Assembly: GCF_039540405.1 (NCBI RefSeq)
Contig: NZ_BAABEY010000032.1
Span: 97,190 to 161,189, forward strand
Origin: Ravibacter arvi
Lineage (GTDB): Bacteria > Bacteroidota > Bacteroidia > Cytophagales > Spirosomataceae
Direction of reading: 5' to 3'
DNA: 64,000 nt
Position 1 is the first letter of the stretch. Every line of letters begins with the position of its first letter. Under the pieces are notes generated by a model. It was not told the DNA's origin. It was given only the letters and a program-made list of their open reading frames with translations, and did not search any database. Positions 17,330-26,883 of this stretch are shown piece by piece. Made by a program: the position numbers and the translations under genes.

Positions 17330-19732
17330 TCAGCTCTGCCTGACCTTCGCCTTTAGCTCCTTGCCTTTCCTGGCCAATTGATCGATCACGGAACGTGGCT
17401 TAGATTCCTTGTCTTCCGAATAGTAACCATAGCCGTAGCCTCCATAACCGTAACCATAACCATAACCGGCGCCATAATTGACCGCGTTGAACACCACCGA
17501 AAGGTTTTTAAACCGCTTCTGGCGAATCAATAACCGGATATTCTTCATATGGTCACGCAAGGTATAATTGTGCCTTACGAGGTAAAGCGTGGCGTCCACG
17601 TATTCGCTGATGAGAGAAGCATCCGTAACCAGCCCGTAAGGTGGTGAGTCTATCAATATATAGTCATAGCGCTCTTTCAACTCCTCGATCAAAACAGGAA
17701 GACGGCCGTTGTTCAGAAGCTCCGACGGGTTAGGCGGTATCGGCCCCGAAAGCATCACCTCAAACAGCTCGTGTACCCCCGACGGCTTGATCAGCCCCGC
17801 AGCGTCACCTTTGGTGATCAGGTAATTGGTAAGCCCCTTGTCGTTGATCATTTTCAGGTTGGTATGCACGGTGGGTTTGCGCAGGTCAGCACCCACCAGC
17901 AGCACCCTTTTGTCGGAATAAGCCAGGCTGGCTGCCAGGTTAATACTTACAAAGCTCTTCCCTTCTCCCCCTATGGAGCTGGTAAGCATGAGCACCCTGC
18001 CTGAGCCATCACCCAGGTACTGCAGGTTGGTTCGCAACGCTCTAAACTGCTCAGCTACCGCCGACCTGCTCGTGGTTTTGATTACAACATCTCCGAGTCC
18101 GGGCTGTCCTGATTGCTTCATCCGGCCAATCTCACCCACTACCGGCGCACCGCTAAGTCGCTCTACTTCTTCACGACTCTGCACCGTATTGTTAAGCATC
18201 ATCAGCAGGTTAATTAACAATATCGGAATTGCCATCCCGGCCAACAGAGCTCCCAAACCAATAAGGCTCTTTTTCGGCTTTACCGGGATATTGCTTCCCC
18301 GGGGTGCGTCAACCAACCGGCTGTCCGTCACGGTCGAGGCAAAAGCCAGGGCTGTCTCCTCCCGCTTCTGGAGCAGGTAAAGGTAAAGGTTCTCTTTGAT
18401 CGTCTGCTGCCGCTTGATACCCACATATTCGCGCTCCTTTTGCGGAAGGCTCCGCAAGCCGGCCGAGAAGCGGGTATTGATCCCCTCCAGGTTCTGCCGC
18501 GTCATGTCGAGACCGCGGCGCATGTTCTGAAGGTTTTCCCGGATCGATTGCCGCGTTTGCGCCACCTGCGTATTCACCGTCTCCATAATGGGGTTATCGG
18601 GCTGCAGCGTACGGGCATATTTCTCCTTTTGCAGGTTAAGCTCCGAATACCGGTTGAGCAACGAAACCAGCATAGGATCATTAATCAGGTAGGTGGCGGG
18701 CGCCACAGCGCCATCACCGCTGCGACTGATATAACTTTCAACTCCCTCCAATACCCGGATCTGGGTATTGACCTCGTTGAGCTTGGAGTCATTCTCCTTC
18801 ATATTTTCGAGGAAAAGCTGCGATTCGGCACTCACATCGGTAAGCCCCTTTTGACTCTTATACACCTCCACGTCCTTTTCAACGTCGCCCAACTCGCTGG
18901 TAATAAGGCCCAAACGCTCTTCAATGAAGGCCAACGTATTGCTTGCTTCCGTATTTTTATCGGTAATGGAAGAGCCTACGTACACGTCCAGCAGCTTATT
19001 GAGGACATCGATACCGCGCTGCGGTGAGGTATCTTCAAAATCCAGCTCCAGTACGGTACTGTTTTTGTTCGACTGCGCAACCGAAAGATTTTTCAGCATA
19101 TTTTCTACCAGCCGCTCCGGCTTCCTGAAATGCACCGTTACCTCGTCGATTTTTGCATCTCCCGTGCTGTCCCGGAATACCCGTAAGGTGCCCCAGTCCG
19201 TATAATAGAGCTTGCCGAATTCGCGCAGCTCGTCATCCTGAGGAATGTTGTAAAAGTCCTTATCCACCAATTCGATCTCCATAGGATCTTCGTAGGCCTT
19301 CTCGCTTACCACCTCGGTTACCACCCGGAAAGGACTCTTCTTATAGATATCTATCGTCTTGAGGCCGCTTGAAATGCTATAGCTTACTTCCAGTTTGAGG
19401 TCTTTGATCACTTGTTCCATCAGGTTGCGGGAACGGAGAATCTCAATCTCATTTTCCACCAGCTTATTCCCTGAAAAAGAGCTCAGTTCCGAAAGAATAT
19501 CGTCGGCGCCGGCCCGGACTCCCTTTTTCTCGTCCTTAATCAGAAGCGAGGCTGTACTTTTATAGACCGGCTGCGTAACCTGGAAGTAATACCAGGCCGC
19601 TGCCGCCGCCAGGCCAATAAAAAAGGGAAAAAGATACCAGTATCGCAGGTAACGCTGGACGTACTCCCCCAGGTTAAACTCTTCTTCTGTAGAATTGCGC
19701 TCCTCGAAGCCGTTCAATTCGGTTGTATTCAT
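17330..19732 (-). CDS. wzc: Wzc-type polysaccharide co-polymerase/tyrosine autokinase
   Basis: An 800-residue inner-membrane protein controlling polymerisation and export. First membrane helix at about 31-51, Wzz domain and long periplasmic coiled coil (about 60-475), second helix at 489-511, then a cytosolic BY-kinase: Walker A GGEGKS (588-593), A' motif LLVGADLRKP (Asp616), Walker B YILIDSPP (Asp695). The C-terminal tyrosine cluster (753-771) is a Gly-Tyr alternation rich in Tyr and is presumably the autophosphorylated tail. 25 bases after wza; the phosphatase gene upstream is its expected partner. Confidence 0.95.
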   Translation of the reverse strand: MNTTELNGFEERNSTEEEFNLGEYVQRYLRYWYLFPFFIGLAAAAAWYYFQVTQPVYKSTASLLIKDEKKGVRAGADDILSELSSFSGNKLVENEIEILRSRNLMEQVIKDLKLEVSYSISSGLKTIDIYKKSPFRVVTEVVSEKAYEDPMEIELVDKDFYNIPQDDELREFGKLYYTDWGTLRVFRDSTGDAKIDEVTVHFRKPERLVENMLKNLSVAQSNKNSTVLELDFEDTSPQRGIDVLNKLLDVYVGSSITDKNTEASNTLAFIEERLGLITSELGDVEKDVEVYKSQKGLTDVSAESQLFLENMKENDSKLNEVNTQIRVLEGVESYISRSGDGAVAPATYLINDPMLVSLLNRYSELNLQKEKYARTLQPDNPIMETVNTQVAQTRQSIRENLQNMRRGLDMTRQNLEGINTRFSAGLRSLPQKEREYVGIKRQQTIKENLYLYLLQKREETALAFASTVTDSRLVDAPRGSNIPVKPKKSLIGLGALLAGMAIPILLINLLMMLNNTVQSREEVERLSGAPVVGEIGRMKQSGQPGLGDVVIKTTSRSAVAEQFRALRTNLQYLGDGSGRVLMLTSSIGGEGKSFVSINLAASLAYSDKRVLLVGADLRKPTVHTNLKMINDKGLTNYLITKGDAAGLIKPSGVHELFEVMLSGPIPPNPSELLNNGRLPVLIEELKERYDYILIDSPPYGLVTDASLISEYVDATLYLVRHNYTLRDHMKNIRLLIRQKRFKNLSVVFNAVNYGAGYGYGYGYGGYGYGYYSEDKESKPRSVIDQLARKGKELKAKVRQS

Positions 19733-19757
19733 AACAGGCTAATGATACGGATTAATG

Positions 19758-20576
19758 CTATAAAACGCGGGTCAGTATAATGGCGATCACCGAAAGGCTG
19801 CTTAATACAAGCGGTAGGATCTGCAGGGTACGATCAGAACTGGTAACCCTGGCTTTGGTCGGTTCTACATAAATCACGTCGTTTTTATGCAGGTAGTAAT
19901 ACGGTGAATCGAATAGTTCCCGTGAGGTAAGATTAACCTTGCCGTAGGTCCGGACCCCATTCTCTTCCCGAATCACCATCACGTTGTCCCGCCGGCCATA
20001 AATAGTCAGATCTCCGGCCAGGCTGAGCGCCTCAGGCAACGTGATCCGCTCCTCCGGCACGACAAAAACAGACGGGTTCTTCACCTCGCCCAGCACAGAA
20101 ATCTTATAGCCTACAAAACGCACCGCAACCGTCGGCTCCTTGAGATATTTCTCCAGCATGGTGCGGATCGTTTTGCTGGCCAGATCGGTCATCAGGCCAT
20201 CCACCTTAACTTTGCCAATGAGCGGCACATCAATATTGCCCTCTTCGTCTACCACGTATCCGATCGGCTGGATTCTTCCTCCCGCCCCTCCTGCAGCACC
20301 GTAGTTCAAATGCGCAGCCGTGGCCATATTCCTTACGTTAAAAATCTCATTCGCCTCGGGGTTTAAGCTCCCGACCACCACAGATAGCACGTCGCCGGAC
20401 TGGATCAGCGGAATATAGGCCTGCATCCCTTTTCCCCGCTGCGGATTATCGGGAGATTCCTGGAAATAGGTTACCTCTTTTTGAGAAATACAGGAAGCAA
20501 TGAATAGAGAATACGCCAGCAATACTGGTAATGCAGTCAGGTGACCCCTGAAGTACGGCCAAATTTTTTTTTTCAT
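19758..20576 (-). CDS. wza: Wza-type polysaccharide export lipoprotein
   Basis: Outer-membrane polysaccharide exporter, 272 residues. The longest frame starts with TTG at 20588; the ATG at 20576 (MKKKIWPYF) gives a proper lipoprotein signal with lipobox LFIASC. The mature part has the Poly_export domain IPLIQSGDVLSVVVGSL, VDEEGNIDVPLIGKVKVDGL and SLBB-like VRFVGYKISVLGEVKNPS, then a C-terminal hydrophobic helix (LQILPLVLSSLSVIAIILTRVL, two parts). It acts with Wzc as the trans-envelope channel. Confidence 0.93.
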   Translation of the reverse strand: MKKKIWPYFRGHLTALPVLLAYSLFIASCISQKEVTYFQESPDNPQRGKGMQAYIPLIQSGDVLSVVVGSLNPEANEIFNVRNMATAAHLNYGAAGGAGGRIQPIGYVVDEEGNIDVPLIGKVKVDGLMTDLASKTIRTMLEKYLKEPTVAVRFVGYKISVLGEVKNPSVFVVPEERITLPEALSLAGDLTIYGRRDNVMVIREENGVRTYGKVNLTSRELFDSPYYYLHKNDVIYVEPTKARVTSSDRTLQILPLVLSSLSVIAIILTRVL

Positions 20577-20923
20577 GTAGGTACTCAATCGATGTGGATG
20601 ACAAAGCTCTGGATCATCCGGGCGTGGGAAACCCGGAGCCGGCTTTGCTAAAACAAGTAAAATTACAAAAAGTCATGTTAAGGACAACATCCGCCCACGA
20701 CGGCAATCTTTCCGGAAACTATCGGGACACGCGCAAACCCGTACCACGGCAGCCCCGGGTAATCTTTAATAAAATGCACTCTGTTTCGATGTCGACTATA
20801 GAATTATTTCGAACACACATAAACACTTTCTCCGGTATTGAAAAGATTCATCAGTCAGTTAAAGTACAATTATTCGACTCAACAATAGTGCAAACATAAC
20901 AGATGCAACCGATTTCCCCAGTG
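20577..20923 (-). promoter_or_regulatory. wza upstream region with structured leader
   Basis: A 347-base gap. A two-part inverted repeat lies 26-71 bases before the wza ATG: outer arms CAAAGC (20602-20607) and GCTTTG (20642-20647), inner arms CCGGG (20618-20622) and CCCGG (20632-20636). On the minus strand an exact TAnnTTTG box (TATGTTTG, 20898-20891) lies about 315 bases before wza; I find no well-spaced TTG -33 element. A promoter with a long structured leader is possible. Confidence 0.4.
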
Positions 20924-21661
20924 TCAAAGTAGAGAAATTTCATTATTAAAAAAAACATAATCCCTTAGCTCCTGCAACTCCATCGCCTTCGCCAGTGCCT
21001 TTACGTGGCGAAGATCATGCGCGTCGCTGCCGACAAACGTTACCAATCGTTGCTTCAGGAGCCAACGGGCCATTTTCCGAACCCCCGAGCCATACTGACC
21101 CGTCAACGACAGCGCATTGAGCTGCAGCTCGCAGCCCTGCTCTTTCAGCTGCTGGTAGATCTCCGGGGTAGCATGAAAGTAGGTATACCGTTCGGGATGA
21201 GCCAGCACCGGTCGATAGCCATAGCCTATAACGGAAAACAGGGTGTCTGTGGTATTCATTAGCGGTGTGGTATAAGGCAGCTCCACCAACAAACGGTTGC
21301 CCGGTAAGGTAAGCAGCTCTCCATTCCCGCGGAGGAGCTCCATGAAATGCTCGTCGATAAAGTACTCTGCTGCGGCATCCAGCCTGATATCAATCCCGTT
21401 CTCGATACAGGCTTCCCGCACTTCTCCCAGGCCCTTGGTGATTATTTCGGGTGTGTTCTTATAGCTGTCCCACATGATATGCGGCGTGGTAACCAGGTGG
21501 TTAAACCCCTGGGCGGCCATCTGCCGGACCATCTCCACCGAATCGGCCATCGTCCGGGCCCCGTCATCAATCCCCGGGATCAGGTGCGAATGAAGATCAA
21601 AAGTCACCCTTTCTTGTTGCGGAGCTTTTTTTTGCCCCCAGGAGAAAATTTTATGAAACAT
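20924..21661 (-). CDS. CpsB/CapC/YwqE-type PHP tyrosine phosphatase
   Basis: Manganese-dependent PHP-domain phosphatase of about 245 residues that removes phosphate from the tyrosine tail of BY-kinases such as Wzc. Seen are the metal motif FDLHSHLIPGIDDGA, TTPHIMWDSYKN, AHPERYTYF and FVGSDAHDLRHV, together giving the PHP ligands. The longest frame starts with GTG at 21718; ATGs at 21682 or 21661 fit family length better. It is the first gene of the phosphatase-wza-wzc group, so phosphatase and kinase are co-located. Confidence 0.9.
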   Translation of the reverse strand: MFHKIFSWGQKKAPQQERVTFDLHSHLIPGIDDGARTMADSVEMVRQMAAQGFNHLVTTPHIMWDSYKNTPEIITKGLGEVREACIENGIDIRLDAAAEYFIDEHFMELLRGNGELLTLPGNRLLVELPYTTPLMNTTDTLFSVIGYGYRPVLAHPERYTYFHATPEIYQQLKEQGCELQLNALSLTGQYGSGVRKMARWLLKQRLVTFVGSDAHDLRHVKALAKAMELQELRDYVFFNNEISLL

Positions 21662-21829
21662 TGTTTTTGTAAAATGATACATCGACCCATCCCCGTCATC
21701 ACATCTCCTCATCACCACACCTCCCTACCCACATCATCGGAGCCCGCAACTTAGCAAATAAATATTTCCCGGGAATAGGTACCCTCAATTTTTCCCATAC
21801 CCCGATCAAAACGCACAACCAGGGCCGTC

Positions 21830-22714
21830 CTACTCCTCATAAAAGGGAATGTCATGCATGCGAAGGAACTCCTTGATGACGCGGACGTGCACGCACCTGC
21901 CCACATTTAAAAAAGGGTAATTCGATACACGTTTCCTTACGCCGTCGGAGATTACCTCGCGGTTTACCTGGTCAAAGCCCAGGTGCAGGTGTTGCGTAGC
22001 ACTCTGCATGCCGTATACCACCCCCCTGGTGTCAAAGAGAGGGCCGCCGCTTTGGCCCCGCAGGCCGGGGGTGCTCATTTCTATCCCGAAAATCCCATTC
22101 TGATCGGCCACCTGTCGTGTAATGATTCCGTCTATGGGAAAGCCGGGAGTAGCTACACGGCCTTCCTGAGACCATTCTATATCGTCGATTTCGCGGTTGA
22201 GCCGGTAGTTTGTAAACTCGGGGAACGGATACCCCAACCGGCATAAGCTTCTGCCGGGACGGACTTTCTGCTCGTCTTTCAGAAACCTGGCAAATTTCCT
22301 GTACCTGATTTCCGAGTAACCCACAAAACGGATGATTGCCAGATCATACACAGGATGCCGGTGGATAACCAGCCTGTAGTCGCCCGAAACACTTTCGGGG
22401 AAACTGTTTTTTACACGAATCAGCACATCGTGCTTCAGACCATATTTCTCCTCGAGCCGGCGCTTCTCGAGTTGGGCGGTGCGTTCCCGCTCAAACAGCC
22501 GGTATTCCCGTTTAAAGCCCAGGTACTTCCCATACACGGCTTCACCGTTTACAAGGTTCTCGGCAACGTGGCGGCATGTCACAGCACAGCCCTGCTCATT
22601 CACGAAAAACATGGTCGCTGTTTCGGGAATAATCTCGGCGCTGCCGTAATAACGTGAAATAAAATGGATGGCTCGGGTAAACTGGTCTACTTGCTCTAAC
22701 GCGTCAACAAACAT
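21830..22714 (-). CDS. Trypsin-like serine protease domain protein
   Basis: A 294-residue S1/S46-like chymotrypsin-fold protein. The triad is readable: His49 in AVTCRHVAEN, Asp124 in VYDLAIIRF and Ser222 in GLRGQSGGPLFD. No signal peptide or PDZ domain, unlike DegP; the N-terminus VDALEQVDQFTRAIHF is not hydrophobic. A charged insert (about 68-95) separates the first two triad parts. Such stand-alone 'trypsin-like peptidase' proteins are often cytoplasmic stress or defence components, but nothing here shows the role. Not clearly in an operon with its neighbours. Confidence 0.8.
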   Translation of the reverse strand: MFVDALEQVDQFTRAIHFISRYYGSAEIIPETATMFFVNEQGCAVTCRHVAENLVNGEAVYGKYLGFKREYRLFERERTAQLEKRRLEEKYGLKHDVLIRVKNSFPESVSGDYRLVIHRHPVYDLAIIRFVGYSEIRYRKFARFLKDEQKVRPGRSLCRLGYPFPEFTNYRLNREIDDIEWSQEGRVATPGFPIDGIITRQVADQNGIFGIEMSTPGLRGQSGGPLFDTRGVVYGMQSATQHLHLGFDQVNREVISDGVRKRVSNYPFLNVGRCVHVRVIKEFLRMHDIPFYEE

Positions 22715-22787
22715 AAGGTATTCCTGCTGCAGGGCACAAATAAACCTCTAAGATAGGCGTTCGGAAGGGGCCGGCAAAACAGAAATC

Positions 22788-23465
22788 CTAGGGGCAGACA
22801 ATTTTATAGAAGGTATAGCTGACATTAACGCCCAGGAAATAATAGATATCTTTCAATGCCGGGTTTCCATTTCCGAATTTGTCGGGTACCACTTCTTTTC
22901 CGCCAAAGTTGTCGAGATAGTCGGTAAAAGTTTTTCTCGCACTGAATTCCACACCCACCCCCCAGGGCCTTTTTACCTGGTATTTCAGTCCTACCCCAAA
23001 GGGGATAACCAGGGTTGACGTCTTGTAGGAGCCGTTATCCGGCTTGGGCCTGAAGAGCGCATACCCGATTCCTCCCATTACGTACGGTGTCCAATTGAGC
23101 GCTTTCCTGCTGTCCCGGTAGTCCAGGAAATTATATTCCGTGGCCAGGTTTCCCTCGAGAACCAGGGTTTTGAACGAAAGGTCACGCTGCTGCTGAAACG
23201 CATTGTCGGCATTGCGGTCGGCGGCGGCGATACCTCCGCCCAGGAACTCTGCCCGGAACGAGAATCCGTTTTTCAGGTTATAGCGCGCAAAGAGATTGCC
23301 TGCTGGGCGAAAATTTCTGATTTGCAGCTTCCTCGCTATGTCCCCGGTGTAGTTCATGCCGCCCACACCGGCCCCTACTTCCCATTTCTGCCCGAAAACT
23401 GTCGGCAAAGGGGCTATCAGAAATCCGGCAAGAAGAGCAAAGAGGAGGTATATACGGTGAAACAC
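22788..23465 (-). CDS. Outer-membrane beta-barrel protein, DUF6089-like
   Basis: A 225-residue protein with a signal peptide (IYLLFALLAGFLIAPLPTVFGQ) and an alternating beta-strand pattern (WEVGAGVGGMNYTGDIA, FLARYNLK-like and GVGLKYQVKRPWGVGVEFSAR strands). The only sensible start is the GTG at 23465; the gene lies 19 bases after the related upstream gene. The GGMNYTGDIA start resembles DUF6089 proteins of Bacteroidota, small surface barrels of unknown function. Confidence 0.72.
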   Translation of the reverse strand: MFHRIYLLFALLAGFLIAPLPTVFGQKWEVGAGVGGMNYTGDIARKLQIRNFRPAGNLFARYNLKNGFSFRAEFLGGGIAAADRNADNAFQQQRDLSFKTLVLEGNLATEYNFLDYRDSRKALNWTPYVMGGIGYALFRPKPDNGSYKTSTLVIPFGVGLKYQVKRPWGVGVEFSARKTFTDYLDNFGGKEVVPDKFGNGNPALKDIYYFLGVNVSYTFYKIVCP

Positions 23466-23484
23466 AACAAATATGAACTTATCT

Positions 23485-24519
23485 CTATTTCAAAGGCGGA
23501 CATTTAACCGACGGACCGAGCACGTAAATCAGTTTGATGGTTCCGGTCATGTAGGAATCTCTCTGCTTACTGTTATTTCCGCGGGTAACCAGGCTCGGAT
23601 CAGCTCTCAGTTGCGCATACGGATCTTCCGCCTCGGTCAGGCCGAGATACTCGCGGAGGAGAGCCGTCCGGTCCCGCTTCGGGAAACGCGCCGGGTTTAC
23701 CTCGAACGCGCGCAAGGACATCTGCCGCGCCTGGGCCGGGTCTGCCCCGGAAGCCCATACGGACGGATCCGGGTAAGGCTTGGAAACATCATCCAGATAG
23801 TCGGTTGTCGTAAAACGGAACCCCAGCTCAGCCGCAATATCAAACTTCGGATTGATCTTATAACGCAGGCCCACACCCACCGGGATGGCAAGCTTCACCA
23901 AAGAATACAATTTTTCCTGCCCTTCTCTTCCCTGTCCTTCCGTACCGAGGGGCTGCAATGCCACCCAGCGCTGTTTTTCGGTAGATCCCGCCTCCACAGG
24001 CAGTCGCGCCTTGGGATTATGCGCGAACACTGCTATACCGCCAAAAAGGTAGGCTCCGAATTGGGGACGGCGGTCGTAGCTGCGGCCATCCGGTGTAAGC
24101 TTATAAATACCTACTGCCGCCAGTTCCTTCACATCATTCCTGAAATGCAGGTTTCTGATAAAAAAACTCTGGTTTGCATTCCCGCTTTTATTCATTGTAT
24201 AATCATCGCCCGCAATCCGGATCCAGCTGAGTGAAGCCCTTGCTGCAAACCGTGGTGAAAAATGTCGCGTATATTCCCCGGTCACACTCCAGCGCATCAT
24301 TCGGAATGTGGAACCAATTACACGCCTGTAAGGCGCGAAATCACCATAATAATTGGCCGTTCCGATCCCGAAACCAACCGTTGAATAGGGTACAAACTGG
24401 TTGCGATAACCCTGTCCCAAGGCTTGATTCCCTATAGCGAAGGCCCAAAAACCCACCGCCCATGCGACGATTCTCGTGAACTGAATCTTTTTCTCAGCCT
24501 TCCCAAATACTACTTTCAT
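23485..24519 (-). CDS. Outer-membrane beta-barrel protein, DUF6089-like
   Basis: A 344-residue paralogue of the following gene. Signal-like segment IVAWAVGFWAFAIGNQALGQG, then YSTVGFGIGTANYYGDFAPY, which parallels GVGGMNYTGDIA in the neighbour, and further barrel strands (FAARASLSWIRIAGDDY, VGLRYKINPKFDIAAELGFRF). It carries an extra insert (about 245-310) with many Arg/Asp residues. The pair probably arose by duplication. Function unknown. Confidence 0.72.
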   Translation of the reverse strand: MKVVFGKAEKKIQFTRIVAWAVGFWAFAIGNQALGQGYRNQFVPYSTVGFGIGTANYYGDFAPYRRVIGSTFRMMRWSVTGEYTRHFSPRFAARASLSWIRIAGDDYTMNKSGNANQSFFIRNLHFRNDVKELAAVGIYKLTPDGRSYDRRPQFGAYLFGGIAVFAHNPKARLPVEAGSTEKQRWVALQPLGTEGQGREGQEKLYSLVKLAIPVGVGLRYKINPKFDIAAELGFRFTTTDYLDDVSKPYPDPSVWASGADPAQARQMSLRAFEVNPARFPKRDRTALLREYLGLTEAEDPYAQLRADPSLVTRGNNSKQRDSYMTGTIKLIYVLGPSVKCPPLK

Positions 24520-24708
24520 AATTTTCCCTGTATCCCATGGTTTGCCAAATACTTGACTACAACGATATATCCCGAAGCTCTATTGCATTGAAAAAACACA
24601 AAGTCGGGATAATCCTTTCGCCCGGGGGCATGCGGTTCTGAAAACGCTGTCCCTGCGGTTGACACGGAAAAAGCCATGCCAGAATGGCCCGGTTTATAGG
24701 GATTTGAT

Positions 24709-24716
24709 TAATTTTG
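24709..24716 (+). promoter_or_regulatory. Candidate -7 element for the ABC transporter genes
   Basis: TAATTTTG matches the Bacteroidota -7 consensus TAnnTTTG exactly and ends 22 bases before the ATG at 24739. A TTG -33 element at the expected 19-21-base spacing is not evident. Confidence 0.42.
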
Positions 24717-24738
24717 ACTAGACCAATCCGAATCCGTA

Positions 24739-25365
24739 ATGCTTGAAGCAAAAAGCCTGCAATACGCCTACCAGTCGGCGAGAAAATTCACTTTCCCCGA
24801 TTTTGCGTGCCCAAACGGACAATCCTTACTCATCCTGGGGCAATCCGGCAAAGGCAAGACTACACTTCTCCATTTGCTGGCAATGCTGCTGAAGCCCGAG
24901 AAAGGATCGATTTCCGTGGACGGGCAGGAAGTTACCTCCATGTCACCCCGGTCGTTGGCAAAATTCAGGGCGGAACAGATCGGGATTGTGTACCAGAAAG
25001 CCCATTTTGTGAATGCGCTTACCGTACGTGAAAACCTGCTGATTGCCAACTATCTCGCTGATAAAAAAACCGACAGCGCCAAAGCCGAGTTTCTTGCCGG
25101 CGAGCTGGGTTTTGCCGAGCATCTCTCGAAAAAGACTTTTCAGCTCAGCCAGGGTGAGCAGCAGCGTGTTTCCATAGCAAGGGCGCTGATGAACGGCCCC
25201 TCGGTCATCCTGGCCGATGAACCTACCTCCAACCTCGACGACCTCAATTGCGAGCGGGTTATCCGGCTTTTGAAAGCACAATCGGAAAAAATCGGGGCCA
25301 GCCTCATTGTGGTTACCCACGACCAGCGTTTGAAAGACACTTTTACCGACAGGATCTTTCTCTAG
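24739..25365 (+). CDS. ABC transporter ATP-binding protein (LolD/MacB family)
   Basis: A 208-residue ATPase. Walker A GQSGKGKT (34-41), Q-loop IVYQKAHF, signature LSQGEQQ (136-142), Walker B VILADEPTS (157-165) and H-loop VVTHD (His194) are all intact. The short size and signature place it with LolD/MacB-type type VII ABC systems, which do mechanical work on lipoproteins or extruded substrates. The permease gene follows after 31 bases on the same strand. Confidence 0.9.
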   Translation: MLEAKSLQYAYQSARKFTFPDFACPNGQSLLILGQSGKGKTTLLHLLAMLLKPEKGSISVDGQEVTSMSPRSLAKFRAEQIGIVYQKAHFVNALTVRENLLIANYLADKKTDSAKAEFLAGELGFAEHLSKKTFQLSQGEQQRVSIARALMNGPSVILADEPTSNLDDLNCERVIRLLKAQSEKIGASLIVVTHDQRLKDTFTDRIFL

Positions 25366-25396
25366 ATCGACGGACTGTCACAAGCTTTAATTCATT

Positions 25397-26587
25397 ATGA
25401 ACCTATTGAACCTGAGTTGGGCCAATCTTAAGGATAAAAAACTAAATAGTTTCCTGAGCACGCTCCTGCTTACCCTGGGCATTGGCATTATTTCGCTGCT
25501 GCTGCTGCTAAACAAACAACTGGAAGATCAGTTCCGCAAGAATCTGCGCGGTATCGACATGGTAGTCGGCGCAAAAGGGAGCCCCCTGCAGCTCATTCTG
25601 TCATCCGTATACCAGATTGACGCACCGACCGGGAACATCCCGCTTGCGGAGGTTCAGAAGCTGTCACGCAACCCGATGGTCAAAACCGCGATTCCACTTT
25701 CCATGGGCGACAACTATCATGGCTTCCGTATTGTAGGGACGAATGAAAAATACCCGGAGCATTTTGCAGCGGAGCTCGAAGCCGGCGATCTGTTCGAAAA
25801 ATCAATGGAAGTAACAGTCGGCTACAAAGTCGCGGAGGGCGCCGGGCTGAAAATCGGTGATTCATTTGCCGGCTCTCATGGATTCGACAAGGAAGGCGAA
25901 TCTCACGGGAACCACCAGTATACCGTAAAAGGAATTTTCAAACCGACGGGATCGGTACTTGACCAGTTGATTCTTACCCCCATCAGCAGCGTATGGGATA
26001 TCCACGCAGATCACGAAAACCATGCGGAAGCCGATACCGCCGAAAAAGAGGTAACGAGCGCCCTGATCTCGTTTCGCAATCCGATGGCCATGATGATGCT
26101 GCCCCGTATGATCAACGAAAACACCAAAATGCAGACGGCTCTGCCCAGCATTGAAATAAACCGGCTGATCGAACTGCTCGGGGTAGGAATCGATACGCTC
26201 CGTGCACTCGCGCTCCTCATCATGATAATTGCGGGTGTAAGCGTATTCGTATCACTGTACAACTCGCTTAAAGAAAGAAAATATGAGATGGCGCTATTGC
26301 TTTCTATGGGTGCTACCCGTACCAAGCTCTTTCTTCTTCTCCTCTTCGAAGGCCTTCTCCTCTCTCTGATCGGCTTTTTTGCGGGTACAGGACTGAGCCG
26401 GCTCGGCCTGTGGCTATTCAGCCAGACCGCAGAACGGGATTTCAACTATTCATTCCGGAACTTTTCTTTCCTCCCGGAAGAGATCTATCTTTTAGCTGCT
26501 GCCATAGCTATTGGCGTAGTCGCCGCTGCAATTCCGTCTATCGGGATTTACACCATTAATATTTCCAAAACCCTGGCTGAAGACTAA
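25397..26587 (+). CDS. FtsX/MacB-type ABC transporter permease
   Basis: A 396-residue permease with the type VII layout: one N-terminal helix (FLSTLLLTLGIGIISLLLLL, about 18-37), a large periplasmic domain (38-280) and three C-terminal helices (about 277-300, 320-345, 365-388) with the FtsX motif KERKYEMALLLSMGATRTKLF (20 residues or fewer per part). The periplasmic part has the MacB_PCD start GIDMVVGAKGSPLQLILSSV and His-rich stretches (SHGFDKEGESHGNH, DHENHAEAD). Substrate unknown. Confidence 0.87.
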   Translation: MNLLNLSWANLKDKKLNSFLSTLLLTLGIGIISLLLLLNKQLEDQFRKNLRGIDMVVGAKGSPLQLILSSVYQIDAPTGNIPLAEVQKLSRNPMVKTAIPLSMGDNYHGFRIVGTNEKYPEHFAAELEAGDLFEKSMEVTVGYKVAEGAGLKIGDSFAGSHGFDKEGESHGNHQYTVKGIFKPTGSVLDQLILTPISSVWDIHADHENHAEADTAEKEVTSALISFRNPMAMMMLPRMINENTKMQTALPSIEINRLIELLGVGIDTLRALALLIMIIAGVSVFVSLYNSLKERKYEMALLLSMGATRTKLFLLLLFEGLLLSLIGFFAGTGLSRLGLWLFSQTAERDFNYSFRNFSFLPEEIYLLAAAIAIGVVAAAIPSIGIYTINISKTLAED

Positions 26588-26883
26588 AGCTGAAAAGCAA
26601 ATTTTCCGGTATTTTCCCGACTCGCTTCACTGCCGGCCGGCATATCCATGTCCCTCCTATCCGGCCTTTCATTCAATAAAATCTATCCCGATCAACATAA
26701 TTGGAGTGATGCTCTATGTCTTCAGGATAAACATATCGTCGGAAAAGTTCATTTTTATCGTAAGACAAATTCTACATTTTATATAAAAAACTCCTATTTT
26801 GCCTTATAATTATATAAACAGTTACATCAGAGCGTCGACGACGTTCGTTATACCCTCAAAGACATTAATTAACGACAACAACC
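26588..26883. other. Intergenic region before the LuxR-type gene
   Basis: About 300 bases without a gene. The part nearest the next ATG is strongly AT-rich (around 26770-26820), as expected for a promoter, but no exact TAnnTTTG match is present; CTATTTTG at 26794-26801 is off by one position. Confidence 0.4.
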
